Origin: a virus
IMG/VR virus record: IMGVR_UViG_3300037222_000100
Coordinates: 103,870-167,869 of that record
DNA: 64,000 nt
Direction: 5' to 3' (one strand)
The notes beneath the pieces were generated by a model, which was given only the letters and a program-made list of their open reading frames with translations, made no database searches and had not been told where the DNA came from. Made by a program: the position numbers and the translations under genes. Shown one piece after another: positions 8,157-14,973 of the stretch (its first letter is position 1; the number at the start of each line of letters is the position of its first letter).

Positions 8157-8524
8157 CCGGCATTCCAACAAAGCGCCTACTTCCATTCCTAGCTATTCTG
8201 TCTATCGGTCTTGTTGGTTGCGGCTCTACCACTATCCAAACCGTAACAGTTCACAAGCCCGCGCCTGTTGTGCCAGTCCAACCAACGTGCGGTTATGTCT
8301 GCAAATTGGCTCAAGAATCGGTATCCAAAGAAGCCGCAGAATACGAAGCCAAGAAGAGAAGTAAAGCATACGCAGAAAGAAATCGTGAAGAATCCCACCG
8401 CAATACAGAAGCGGTTGAACTGTTCAACCGGCAAAGTAGGAACCAGTACCAGGCAGCCAAAGAACGCGAATGGCGTAATGAACATACTCACCAATGCAGT
8501 CCGTCCGCAATGTCTAATTGCTAA
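8153..8524 (+). CDS. Predicted lipoprotein
   Basis: 123 aa with a lipoprotein signal: basic TKR, hydrophobic LLPFLAILSIGL, then lipobox LVGC at about 20-23. The mature part is Glu/Lys/Asn-rich and helical. Phage lipoproteins in early blocks often modify the infected cell surface or block superinfection; that role is inference. Overlaps the upstream gene (ATGA). The A+T content is higher than in the neighbours, as in the HNH gene that follows. Confidence 0.75.
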   Translation: MTGIPTKRLLPFLAILSIGLVGCGSTTIQTVTVHKPAPVVPVQPTCGYVCKLAQESVSKEAAEYEAKKRSKAYAERNREESHRNTEAVELFNRQSRNQYQAAKEREWRNEHTHQCSPSAMSNC

Positions 8525-8542
8525 TCAGGTCTTGATCCAGAC

Positions 8543-9040
8543 GTGAGCTACGACCAGAAAGCATACAAGAAACAATATGACCTCGATCACAAAGAGGAAA
8601 AGAACGAAAAGGGTAAATCTTACTATATCGCGAACCGCGAGACTATCAAAAAGAAATCTCGTAAACACTACGAAAAGAATAAAGAGGCAATTCAGGCCCA
8701 ACGTCGCGCAAAAGTTCTATCTAGCCTAACCTCCCAAGCCGTTAGATGCGCAGCCGTAAAGCGATGGCAAAAGAGAAATCCCGAGAAGGCTCGGATAATC
8801 AACACTAACGCGGGTAAAGATCGTAAAGCGCGAAAGCTCAAACAGTTCGTTGAGCACATCGACCGTGCCGTAGTCTATGAACAGCACGACGGAATCTGCG
8901 GCATCTGCGAAAAGCCCATCGTGGGAAAGTTCCATGTAGATCACATCATGCCGCTTGCCAAAGGTGGTTTGCACTGCTATACTAATGTGCAAGTTGCTCA
9001 TCCGAAGTGTAATTTGTCCAAGAAGGACAAAATCCTATGA
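8543..9040 (+). CDS. HNH endonuclease (free-standing, probable homing enzyme)
   Basis: 165 aa from GTG. The N-terminal half is Lys-rich and helical (a DNA-binding arm). The C-terminal HNH core is CGICEKP...FHVDHIMPLAKGG...NVQVAHPKCN, with paired CxxC zinc ligands. Lower GC than the flanking genes suggests a recent arrival. Stop overlaps the next start (ATGA). Confidence 0.9.
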   Translation: MSYDQKAYKKQYDLDHKEEKNEKGKSYYIANRETIKKKSRKHYEKNKEAIQAQRRAKVLSSLTSQAVRCAAVKRWQKRNPEKARIINTNAGKDRKARKLKQFVEHIDRAVVYEQHDGICGICEKPIVGKFHVDHIMPLAKGGLHCYTNVQVAHPKCNLSKKDKIL

Positions 9041-9399
9041 CCGATATTCCCCCCGATCTCAAGCGCTTGCTCGATCCCGGTCAATCGCCTGATCCCGATC
9101 CTGGTCCCATACAATTTTTGTGGGTCTATGACCCCGTAGAGAATGAGGTCCACGTCGATCACAACGAAGATCGGCACCCGACTGAGCGCATCACGCACAA
9201 AGACTTCAAGACCGATGTGACGCACGAGAGCGCTGTGCGTGGTTTCGCCTACCGCATCAAGGGCGGTTGGAGGATCACTGATCGAGACAGCCAGGAGGTC
9301 AAGGACCCATACATCGTGAAGCTTGTGATCGCCGCTCTCAAGGGCGAGCCCGCTGCACAGCCGGGACCACATCCGCGTCCCCATGGCATGCCATCATGA
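9037..9399 (+). CDS. Unknown phage protein
   Basis: 120 aa. Acidic, Pro-rich N-terminus, then a beta-rich part with VDHNEDRHPTERITH and a helix (PYIVKLVIAALKGE). Not recognised. Coupled by ATGA overlaps on both sides. Confidence 0.6.
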   Translation: MTDIPPDLKRLLDPGQSPDPDPGPIQFLWVYDPVENEVHVDHNEDRHPTERITHKDFKTDVTHESAVRGFAYRIKGGWRITDRDSQEVKDPYIVKLVIAALKGEPAAQPGPHPRPHGMPS

Positions 9400-9692
9400 G
9401 CGAGCTAAGCACGTTCCCGAGCATAGAGCACTCGATCAAGGAGATCGTTGAGCGACGCCAGAACCATGTCGTATCTGGTGCGCCCCATGACTCGTTGACG
9501 GATTACATTGGCGAGCTACAGGCAAAGCTCAATCGCATCTACACGCTCGCCGATGAAGCTCGCGGATGCGTCGGACAGATCGATCACACGTTCGGTCAGG
9601 CGCAGCAGACGAACGAGGACTGCGAACTGTGCCAGGCTAAGGTTGCCCTGGACGAGATTCGTCGTGAGGCGAATCTGTCGCTGCGGCCGTAG
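9396..9692 (+). CDS. Unknown helical protein
   Basis: 98 aa, helical, with one CELC pair near residue 77. Not recognised. Its 3' end overlaps the opposing gene at 9637-9957 by 56 nt. Confidence 0.6.
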   Translation: MSELSTFPSIEHSIKEIVERRQNHVVSGAPHDSLTDYIGELQAKLNRIYTLADEARGCVGQIDHTFGQAQQTNEDCELCQAKVALDEIRREANLSLRP

Positions 9693-9957
9693 CCTCTTTG
9701 CGTCGCGTCATCTCATTGATATGTTCGCGATTGATCTTCCCGTCACTGGGCACATGGGGATGATGTACGTGGCAGAGTTTCAGATGGCCGTGCGTGAAGC
9801 GCCCCAGTCGATGACATCCTTCCTGGTTGCATTCGAAATGATGCCAAGCCCCAAAGAATAGAGCTAGTCCCCCAAGCCCCTCGACACAGGCGATGACTTC
9901 GGTCCAGGAGGACGTAAATGGGATGTGGCTGAGGATGCTAGCGAGTAGAACGATCAT
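9637..9957 (-). CDS. Membrane protein with Cys/His cluster
   Basis: 106 aa. An N-terminal hydrophobic stretch (VLLASILSHIPF plus about 22-40) precedes a Cys/His motif, FECNQEGCHRLGRF...HLKLCHVHHP, a pattern familiar from actinophage small proteins. It is the only minus-strand gene inside the rightward early block. The late-type start signature (GCTAATAGACG) precedes its ATG, so it may be expressed at a different time from its neighbours. Confidence 0.75.
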   Translation of the reverse strand: MIVLLASILSHIPFTSSWTEVIACVEGLGGLALFFGAWHHFECNQEGCHRLGRFTHGHLKLCHVHHPHVPSDGKINREHINEMTRRKEATAAATDSPHDESRPGQP

Positions 9958-10001
9958 CGTCTATTAGCTTGCAGAAGGAGGTTCGATCTTGCAAGACGCG
10001 C

Positions 10002-10030
10002 TTGAGATACGCTATGGACTTTGGTATACT
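10002..10030 (+). promoter_or_regulatory. Leaderless sigma70-like promoter
   Basis: TTGAGA (10002-10007), 17-bp spacer, TGG-TATACT (10025-10030), then 7 nt to the ATG at 10038. It restarts transcription after the opposing gene. Confidence 0.8.
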
Positions 10031-10037
10031 ATGGGAT

Positions 10038-10811
10038 ATGACCAAGGCACAGATTGACCCCCGCCAGCACGACGAAGCCACCGCCGCCCTGTACTTCGAG
10101 CTTGACGAGGCGCAGCGCCATCTCGCCCGCGCCATCGCCCGCGTGATCAGGTCCGCTGGCGTCAAGGAGCACCGCTTCGGCAAGGACACGAAGCGCGGGT
10201 GGGGCTCCGAAGACGAGTACTACCCCTACGACGAGGCTGTCGAGCGCGTCGAGGACAAGAGCCTCCTGGACGAGGTTGATCACGCCGAGGCCGAGATCGC
10301 TAGCCTCGACAACGCGATCTTCGCCGCCGAAGCCAAGTACACCGGCTGGAGTCGCTTCTTCCTCGTGACGAGCAGTATGGGCCACATCCATTCCTCGATG
10401 CACTGCGACACCTGCTACGACAGCACGACCTACGGCTGGCTCCCTGAGCTTTCCGGTCTGCTTGAAGCTCACGCGGTTATGGCCCACGGTGAAGTTCTCT
10501 GCACGCGCTGTTTCCCGAGCGCCCCGGCTGGCGACACGATCAGCGTCGCCAAGGCCGCGACACTCGCATGGTCACCTGACCGCGACGAGAAAAGAGCTAA
10601 GGCCGAGGCTGCTCGCGAGGCCAAAGCTGCCGCCAAGATCAAGAAAGCTGCGAGCAAACTCAAGTACGACGAAAGCCTCGCACACAAGGTCAACGCCCTC
10701 TTCGACCTGGATGTGCCGGATGTCTACCACTGGACCTGGGACCACAAGGGCTACGACAACGCCTACTTCGTCTACAGCGACATGGGTCGGAGGGCAGCAT
10801 GCGCTTCCTAA
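10038..10811 (+). CDS. Conserved-type actinophage protein with HHC-type zinc site
   Basis: 257 aa; start set by the promoter 7 nt upstream. Helical N-terminus (ELDEAQRHLARAIARVIRSAG), a central segment HIHSSMHCDTCYD ... LCTRCFPSAP that should bind zinc (residues about 115-165), then an Ala/Lys-rich coiled coil and a C-terminal stretch YHWTWDHKGYDNAYF. I recognise the central segment as recurring in actinophages. Its function is not known to me. Confidence 0.75.
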   Translation: MTKAQIDPRQHDEATAALYFELDEAQRHLARAIARVIRSAGVKEHRFGKDTKRGWGSEDEYYPYDEAVERVEDKSLLDEVDHAEAEIASLDNAIFAAEAKYTGWSRFFLVTSSMGHIHSSMHCDTCYDSTTYGWLPELSGLLEAHAVMAHGEVLCTRCFPSAPAGDTISVAKAATLAWSPDRDEKRAKAEAAREAKAAAKIKKAASKLKYDESLAHKVNALFDLDVPDVYHWTWDHKGYDNAYFVYSDMGRRAACAS

Positions 10812-11335
10812 TCATCCTCCTCACGCTCTGCTCTCTCACTCTTCCTACAATCGCTTCCGCTACCGACGTAACCGATATTCCGGTCGTGCAACAAGACCTC
10901 GCCATCGCCACTCAATACTGGGGCGTCACGATATCGCCCTACGCGGTCGAAGTCAGACCCCTCGTACTGACGGGTGCCGTAGCCGAATCGGAACAGCCGG
11001 GTCATTCGCAGCGCCTTTCGGCTGAAACGGCGCGCGCTCTCTTGCCAAAGACGAGCGAATACAGATGGGCTTGTGTCATCATCGTTCACGAGTACGGACA
11101 CTCGACCGGCCACGGACATGTTACTGACCCGAACAATGTCATGTATCCGGCTCCGTCTGCTGACTCGGTTCCCGGATGCAACGCAGCTTTCCCATCGCTG
11201 GAAGAAGAGGCGCACGCTGAAGTCAGAATTGAACAGGCCGAAATCAAGAACGAAAACAGGGCAGCCGCTAAGCGTCATCGCAGCGCAGCCCAAAAGCACC
11301 ACCGCCATCACCATCACGCTAAAAGGAAACGCTGA
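10799..11335 (+). CDS. Secreted matrixin-like zinc metalloprotease
   Basis: 178 aa. Signal peptide at 1-22 (MRFLIILLTLCSLTLPTIASA). Metzincin site HEYGHSTGHGH at about 98-108, followed by a Met-turn (VMYP) about 10 residues later: three His ligands plus catalytic Glu. The tail is Glu/Lys/His-rich (KHHRHHHHAKRKR). Likely secreted and acting on cell-envelope or extracellular protein, perhaps at entry or release. It overlaps the upstream gene by 13 nt and has GGAGGG before the ATG. Very small for the family. Confidence 0.85.
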   Translation: MRFLIILLTLCSLTLPTIASATDVTDIPVVQQDLAIATQYWGVTISPYAVEVRPLVLTGAVAESEQPGHSQRLSAETARALLPKTSEYRWACVIIVHEYGHSTGHGHVTDPNNVMYPAPSADSVPGCNAAFPSLEEEAHAEVRIEQAEIKNENRAAAKRHRSAAQKHHRHHHHAKRKR

Positions 11336-11336
11336 G

Positions 11337-11831
11337 ATGTCTAACCTGCTCGAATGGGAGGGACCTGACGACGCACCGCTGTCGGACGTGTCTGCTTGGG
11401 TCGATGCGAATATCAAGGAGGGCGTCGTCTGTCCGATCACCGGGCGTACGATCAAGATGTGGGTGCAGAAGCTCGACACGAACATGGCGCAGAGCCTCAT
11501 TCGCCTGTACAAAGTTGCTCCATCGAGAGCCTTCGTCCACTATCCCACGGCGCTCGCGCACCTGACCCCCAAAGGCCAAGACAACCACAAGATCAGCCAA
11601 CTCAAGTGGTGGTACTTTGTCGAGGAGGAGTTGACGCTGCGCCCGGATGGAGGACGCGCTGGCTATTGGCGCATCACCGAGCCAGGAATCAAATTCGTCC
11701 TGGATGAGATCAAGGTGCCCGCCAAAGCTTTGACCTGGAGAGGCGAAGTCGAAGACTGGTCGGGCGAGGAAATCGGAATCACCGACGCCCTCGGTGAGAG
11801 CTTCATCTACAGGGAGCTAATGGACGCATGA
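11337..11831 (+). CDS. Probable winged-helix protein
   Basis: 164 aa from the ATG just after the protease stop. VCPITGRTIKMWVQKLDTNMAQSL, then KISQLKWWYFVEEE and a wing (GYWRITEPGIKFV), look like a helix-turn-helix with wing. I recognise the pattern as recurrent in phages. DNA binding is inferred. Confidence 0.65.
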   Translation: MSNLLEWEGPDDAPLSDVSAWVDANIKEGVVCPITGRTIKMWVQKLDTNMAQSLIRLYKVAPSRAFVHYPTALAHLTPKGQDNHKISQLKWWYFVEEELTLRPDGGRAGYWRITEPGIKFVLDEIKVPAKALTWRGEVEDWSGEEIGITDALGESFIYRELMDA

Positions 11832-12370
11832 GTGGACATTGGTGGACATACGATGATGGCGGTCGTGCCGCTGCGGGCTACAAGGGCACCACAGGAGACT
11901 GCGTGACGCGCTCTATAGCCATCGCCACGGGTCTGCCCTACCAGGAGGTCTACGATGCCCTGAACATCGCTCGTGCGCACCCTGTCGCGGCTAGTCCGGC
12001 AACGAGACGCAAGCTCATCAACTCCTCTGCGCGTACGGGACTCCATCGACGCACCTATCAGCAGTTCTTGGAGGACATCGGTTGGGTCTGGACCCCCACC
12101 ATGAGCATCGGCTCAGGATGTCGCATGCATCTCTTGCGCGATGAGCTTCCTTCTGGTAGACTCATCTGCAAAGTGAGCAAGCATTTGGTCGCCGTCATCG
12201 ATGGCGTCATTCGAGAGTCTCTAATGGAGAAGCGCCCACCGCAACCCCCTCCGACCTCAGAAGCCGTGTCTTCTGGCGTTGGCTGCTCTCGCTGTGGCTG
12301 TCGCCCCCGAGCACCCCAAGACATCGTATGCGACCCCTGTCGCAAGAAGCTTGACAAGGAGAAATCATGA
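11828..12370 (+). CDS. Papain-like (C39-like) cysteine-protease-fold phage protein
   Basis: 180 aa. YKGTTGDCVTRSIAIATGLPYQEVYDAL matches a widespread phage and bacterial family with a papain-like fold. The candidate nucleophile is the Cys in GDCVTR (about 24) and the candidate general base is the His in SKHLVAVIDG (about 118). A zinc knuckle follows at the C-terminus (CSRCGCRP...CDPC), which is not in the usual core. ATGA overlap with both neighbours. Substrate unknown. Confidence 0.7.
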   Translation: MSGHWWTYDDGGRAAAGYKGTTGDCVTRSIAIATGLPYQEVYDALNIARAHPVAASPATRRKLINSSARTGLHRRTYQQFLEDIGWVWTPTMSIGSGCRMHLLRDELPSGRLICKVSKHLVAVIDGVIRESLMEKRPPQPPPTSEAVSSGVGCSRCGCRPRAPQDIVCDPCRKKLDKEKS

Positions 12371-12738
12371 AGCGCAGAATCTTCAATTACGAACTCCAGG
12401 CCGAGGGACGCCAGATGATCCAGATTCCCAAGGGCTCCGATGTGATTGGCGTGGTCGAGAAGTACGGACTGCCATTCCTCCTCGCTGTCGTTGATGAGGA
12501 CCAGCCTGTCGAGCCGCGCATCTTCCGCATCGTGACCACGGGCGAGGTCTTCAACTACGAACGCCTCTGGTTCGTCGGGACCATGCGCCTGGGCGGCAAC
12601 GGCAAGGAACCGTGGTATACTGCCCACGTCTTCGAGGTCGAGACAGCCTTGCCGCAACTCAACCCCGATCCCATCGAGGATCGCTTTCAAGACGATCTAA
12701 AGGAGCTACAGCGTGAGTACGCAGAGCCAGTATCCTGA
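12367..12738 (+). CDS. Conserved phage protein (DUF7352-like)
   Basis: 123 aa with strand pattern KRRIFNYELQ...MIQIPKGSDVIGV..., a short aromatic middle and RIVTTGE, as in a small phage family of unknown function. Naming of the family is from memory. C-terminus acidic. Confidence 0.6.
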   Translation: MKRRIFNYELQAEGRQMIQIPKGSDVIGVVEKYGLPFLLAVVDEDQPVEPRIFRIVTTGEVFNYERLWFVGTMRLGGNGKEPWYTAHVFEVETALPQLNPDPIEDRFQDDLKELQREYAEPVS

Positions 12739-12973
12739 GCACGACAAGCTGAAGGCCGTCCAGGAGGAATCACAGTGCATCGGGGAGTTCCTCGATACCT
12801 GTGGCTACACGCTCGCCAAGTGGAGCAAGGAGCCCCATCTGGTTGACTACGCGGAGCTTGTCCCGGTGGGCAACATCCCAGACATCCTTGCCGAGTACTT
12901 CGACATCGACCAGAACAAGCTGGAGGAAGAGAAGCGCGCCATGCTGGAGAAGATGAGGACGGCCAACGCATGA
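12713..12973 (+). CDS. Conserved small phage protein (GTG start)
   Basis: 86 aa. The pattern YPEHDKLKAVQEESQCIGEFLD ... ILAEYFDIDQNKLEEEKRAML recurs in many phages. It is helical, and function is unknown. Overlaps the upstream gene by 26 nt. Confidence 0.7.
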   Translation: MSTQSQYPEHDKLKAVQEESQCIGEFLDTCGYTLAKWSKEPHLVDYAELVPVGNIPDILAEYFDIDQNKLEEEKRAMLEKMRTANA

Positions 12974-13254
12974 ACGCTGCCGTCGAGTCCGCCTTGATGC
13001 GCACGCTCCTCGCAGAGCAGCGTCGGAACATGATCCGCGAGGTACGCCGCTCTTGGCCTCATCTCAAGGAGCACCAAGCGGAAGAGGCTGTGGATAATGC
13101 CACGGTCGCAGAGGGCGCTTTCGGGTCCTCCGCTATCGTGGCATCGATCCTCGACAGGAAGGGTAGGGAGCAAGGAAATGTCTCCTGGGGCTTCGATGGC
13201 GAATGTCCCACCTGCGAGCAGTCCGTACGATTCAAAAAAGACGCCCAGCAATGA
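12970..13254 (+). CDS. Helical protein with C-terminal CPTC
   Basis: 94 aa. Basic helix at 10-35, then GECPTCEQSVRFKK near the end (half a zinc site). Not recognised. ATGA overlap. Confidence 0.6.
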   Translation: MNAAVESALMRTLLAEQRRNMIREVRRSWPHLKEHQAEEAVDNATVAEGAFGSSAIVASILDRKGREQGNVSWGFDGECPTCEQSVRFKKDAQQ

Positions 13255-13589
13255 AGCTACAACTCAATACGCTCGGTCATCCGCAAGAGCCCGTCATAGG
13301 CGAAGTCGAGATCGCGCTTTCTCGACGCAACCTGCTCGCGCTCCTGCACAAGCTCGACTGGGAGGGTTCCGCGCGAACCATCCAGAAGATGGTCGGAGGA
13401 GTAGTCCTCACGGTCGTGGCCGAGGATGACGACGAGCATTACGGCGACGATGGTGCTGGAGTCATGCACGACGAAACGGAGCGTTTCATTGAGACGCACG
13501 AGGAGACGCGACGTGAGGCCCGTGAGAGGATCAGACACGAACGCATCGAGGACGAGAATGATATTGCGCGATTCGAGGGCGGTGAGTGA
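13251..13589 (+). CDS. Acidic phage protein, unknown
   Basis: 112 aa from the ATG overlapping the previous stop. ALSRRNLLALLHKLDWEGSAR followed by VVAEDDDEHYGDDG and an Arg/Glu-rich helix (TRREARERIRHERIED). No known activity. Confidence 0.6.
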   Translation: MKLQLNTLGHPQEPVIGEVEIALSRRNLLALLHKLDWEGSARTIQKMVGGVVLTVVAEDDDEHYGDDGAGVMHDETERFIETHEETRREARERIRHERIEDENDIARFEGGE

Positions 13590-14203
13590 TGGGCCTCCTT
13601 GCATGCACCCCCAGTCTCACTGACGAAATCCGTAACGCGCGCAATGCCGGTCGCACTCCGCGTGTGCATCCGAATGGCTTCCTTCAGCTAGACCTGGAGC
13701 CCGACCGTATGTCCACGGGTAGGCCCATCGCAAAGCGTCGGCTGCACATCTTTGATGACCGGCTGCCGCGTCAGAGCGTGCGTACATCGGTCCACGATCA
13801 CATCTTCGACATGTCCTCCTTCGTCCTGAAGGGGACCATTCTGAACGATACCTACATCACGGTGCCCGATGAGGAGGGCGACCTGGAAATCCACCAGGCG
13901 CAGGCGACGAAGGGTATGGAGACGAACCTAGTCTCAACTGGTCATCGCTGCACGCTCAGGCTCAAGCACACCGAGCACGTCTACATGGGCGAATCGTACA
14001 GGTTCCCTGCCCTTACCTTCCATGACTCTCGCCACGAAGGCGTGGCTGCCACGATCATGACCAAGGGAGACACGTTCCCTCTCAAGACTCCGCGAGTGCT
14101 CGTGCCGGTGGACGCAGAGCCCGACAACAGCTTCAGCCGGGAAGAGCAGGACATCCCGGCGCTGTGGACTCTGATCGAGGACACCTTTAGCTTCCAGCTA
14201 TGA
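13589..14203 (+). CDS. Cupin-like protein of a phage/bacterial family
   Basis: 204 aa (GTG at 13586 also possible). HPNGFLQLDLEP, then SVHDHIFDMSSFVLKGTI: two His in HDH and a following Gly-rich strand as in cupin metal sites, with a second half carrying HDSRHEG. It may be an oxygenase-like or sugar-binding cupin; substrate not deducible. Confidence 0.6.
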   Translation: MGLLACTPSLTDEIRNARNAGRTPRVHPNGFLQLDLEPDRMSTGRPIAKRRLHIFDDRLPRQSVRTSVHDHIFDMSSFVLKGTILNDTYITVPDEEGDLEIHQAQATKGMETNLVSTGHRCTLRLKHTEHVYMGESYRFPALTFHDSRHEGVAATIMTKGDTFPLKTPRVLVPVDAEPDNSFSREEQDIPALWTLIEDTFSFQL

Positions 14204-14973
14204 TCTTTACCATCATCCTCGCCGTCCTCTGTGGATGCTCGATTCTCACGGTGACGCTCGGCACACATCAGTTCGTTACGTCCATTCAGCCGACCAACGA
14301 GCAGCAGCGTATACGTCCGACAAAGTTCGACAGGCTCATCGAGGCGTACATGAAGAGTGACCCTGCTGACGTATCCGCCACGATTGAGTTCTTGCTGAAG
14401 GCGGAGACGCTAACTGACCCCTTTGCCGAGGCTCCTGCGCCAGCATTCAATCCTCCCCCAAAGCCTTCTGACGCCGCCACAAGTGCGCGCCCGGCGAAGT
14501 TCCGTCGAGGGGCCTACGATGTCATAGATGATCTTGAGCGGTCCTATGCCATGACCTATGGCGTCCCGACATTTGCGCTCCAGTGCCAGCTATGCGGAGA
14601 AATCGGGTCCTTCAGCAGCGGCACATGTCATGCCTGTGGCGGGAGGGCAACACATCCATCATGGGTGATCTGGCACGAGGGTCATGGCGTGGATTACTAC
14701 GACAAACAGAAGATGGAAGTGGACGCTTACCGGATGCAGAAGGCAGGCAAGAAGATCACCGTCTTCGATTCGAACGGCAAGCAACTATTCGTGGCTCCGT
14801 CACCGCGCTTGATCCAAGAGCGTCATCGCACACGCGACAAACGAGGACGCTTCGTAAAGCAGAGCAAGCATGATTGTGAGTGCGGCTTGTGCTCTGGAAC
14901 GGGGATGATCTACCCGATGGATGAGCCCTACCCCATTCGTCCGCCTCTCCCAGGTAGACTGATTCGGGCCTAA
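14200..14973 (+). CDS. Membrane-anchored zinc-ribbon protein
   Basis: 257 aa. N-terminal membrane helix (2-24), Pro-rich linker, then two zinc sites: CQLCGE...CHACGG (about 127-146) and CECGLCSGTG near the C-terminus (DnaJ-like). It ends the rightward early block and converges with the 830-aa late gene (4-nt overlap). Confidence 0.7.
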   Translation: MIFTIILAVLCGCSILTVTLGTHQFVTSIQPTNEQQRIRPTKFDRLIEAYMKSDPADVSATIEFLLKAETLTDPFAEAPAPAFNPPPKPSDAATSARPAKFRRGAYDVIDDLERSYAMTYGVPTFALQCQLCGEIGSFSSGTCHACGGRATHPSWVIWHEGHGVDYYDKQKMEVDAYRMQKAGKKITVFDSNGKQLFVAPSPRLIQERHRTRDKRGRFVKQSKHDCECGLCSGTGMIYPMDEPYPIRPPLPGRLIRA

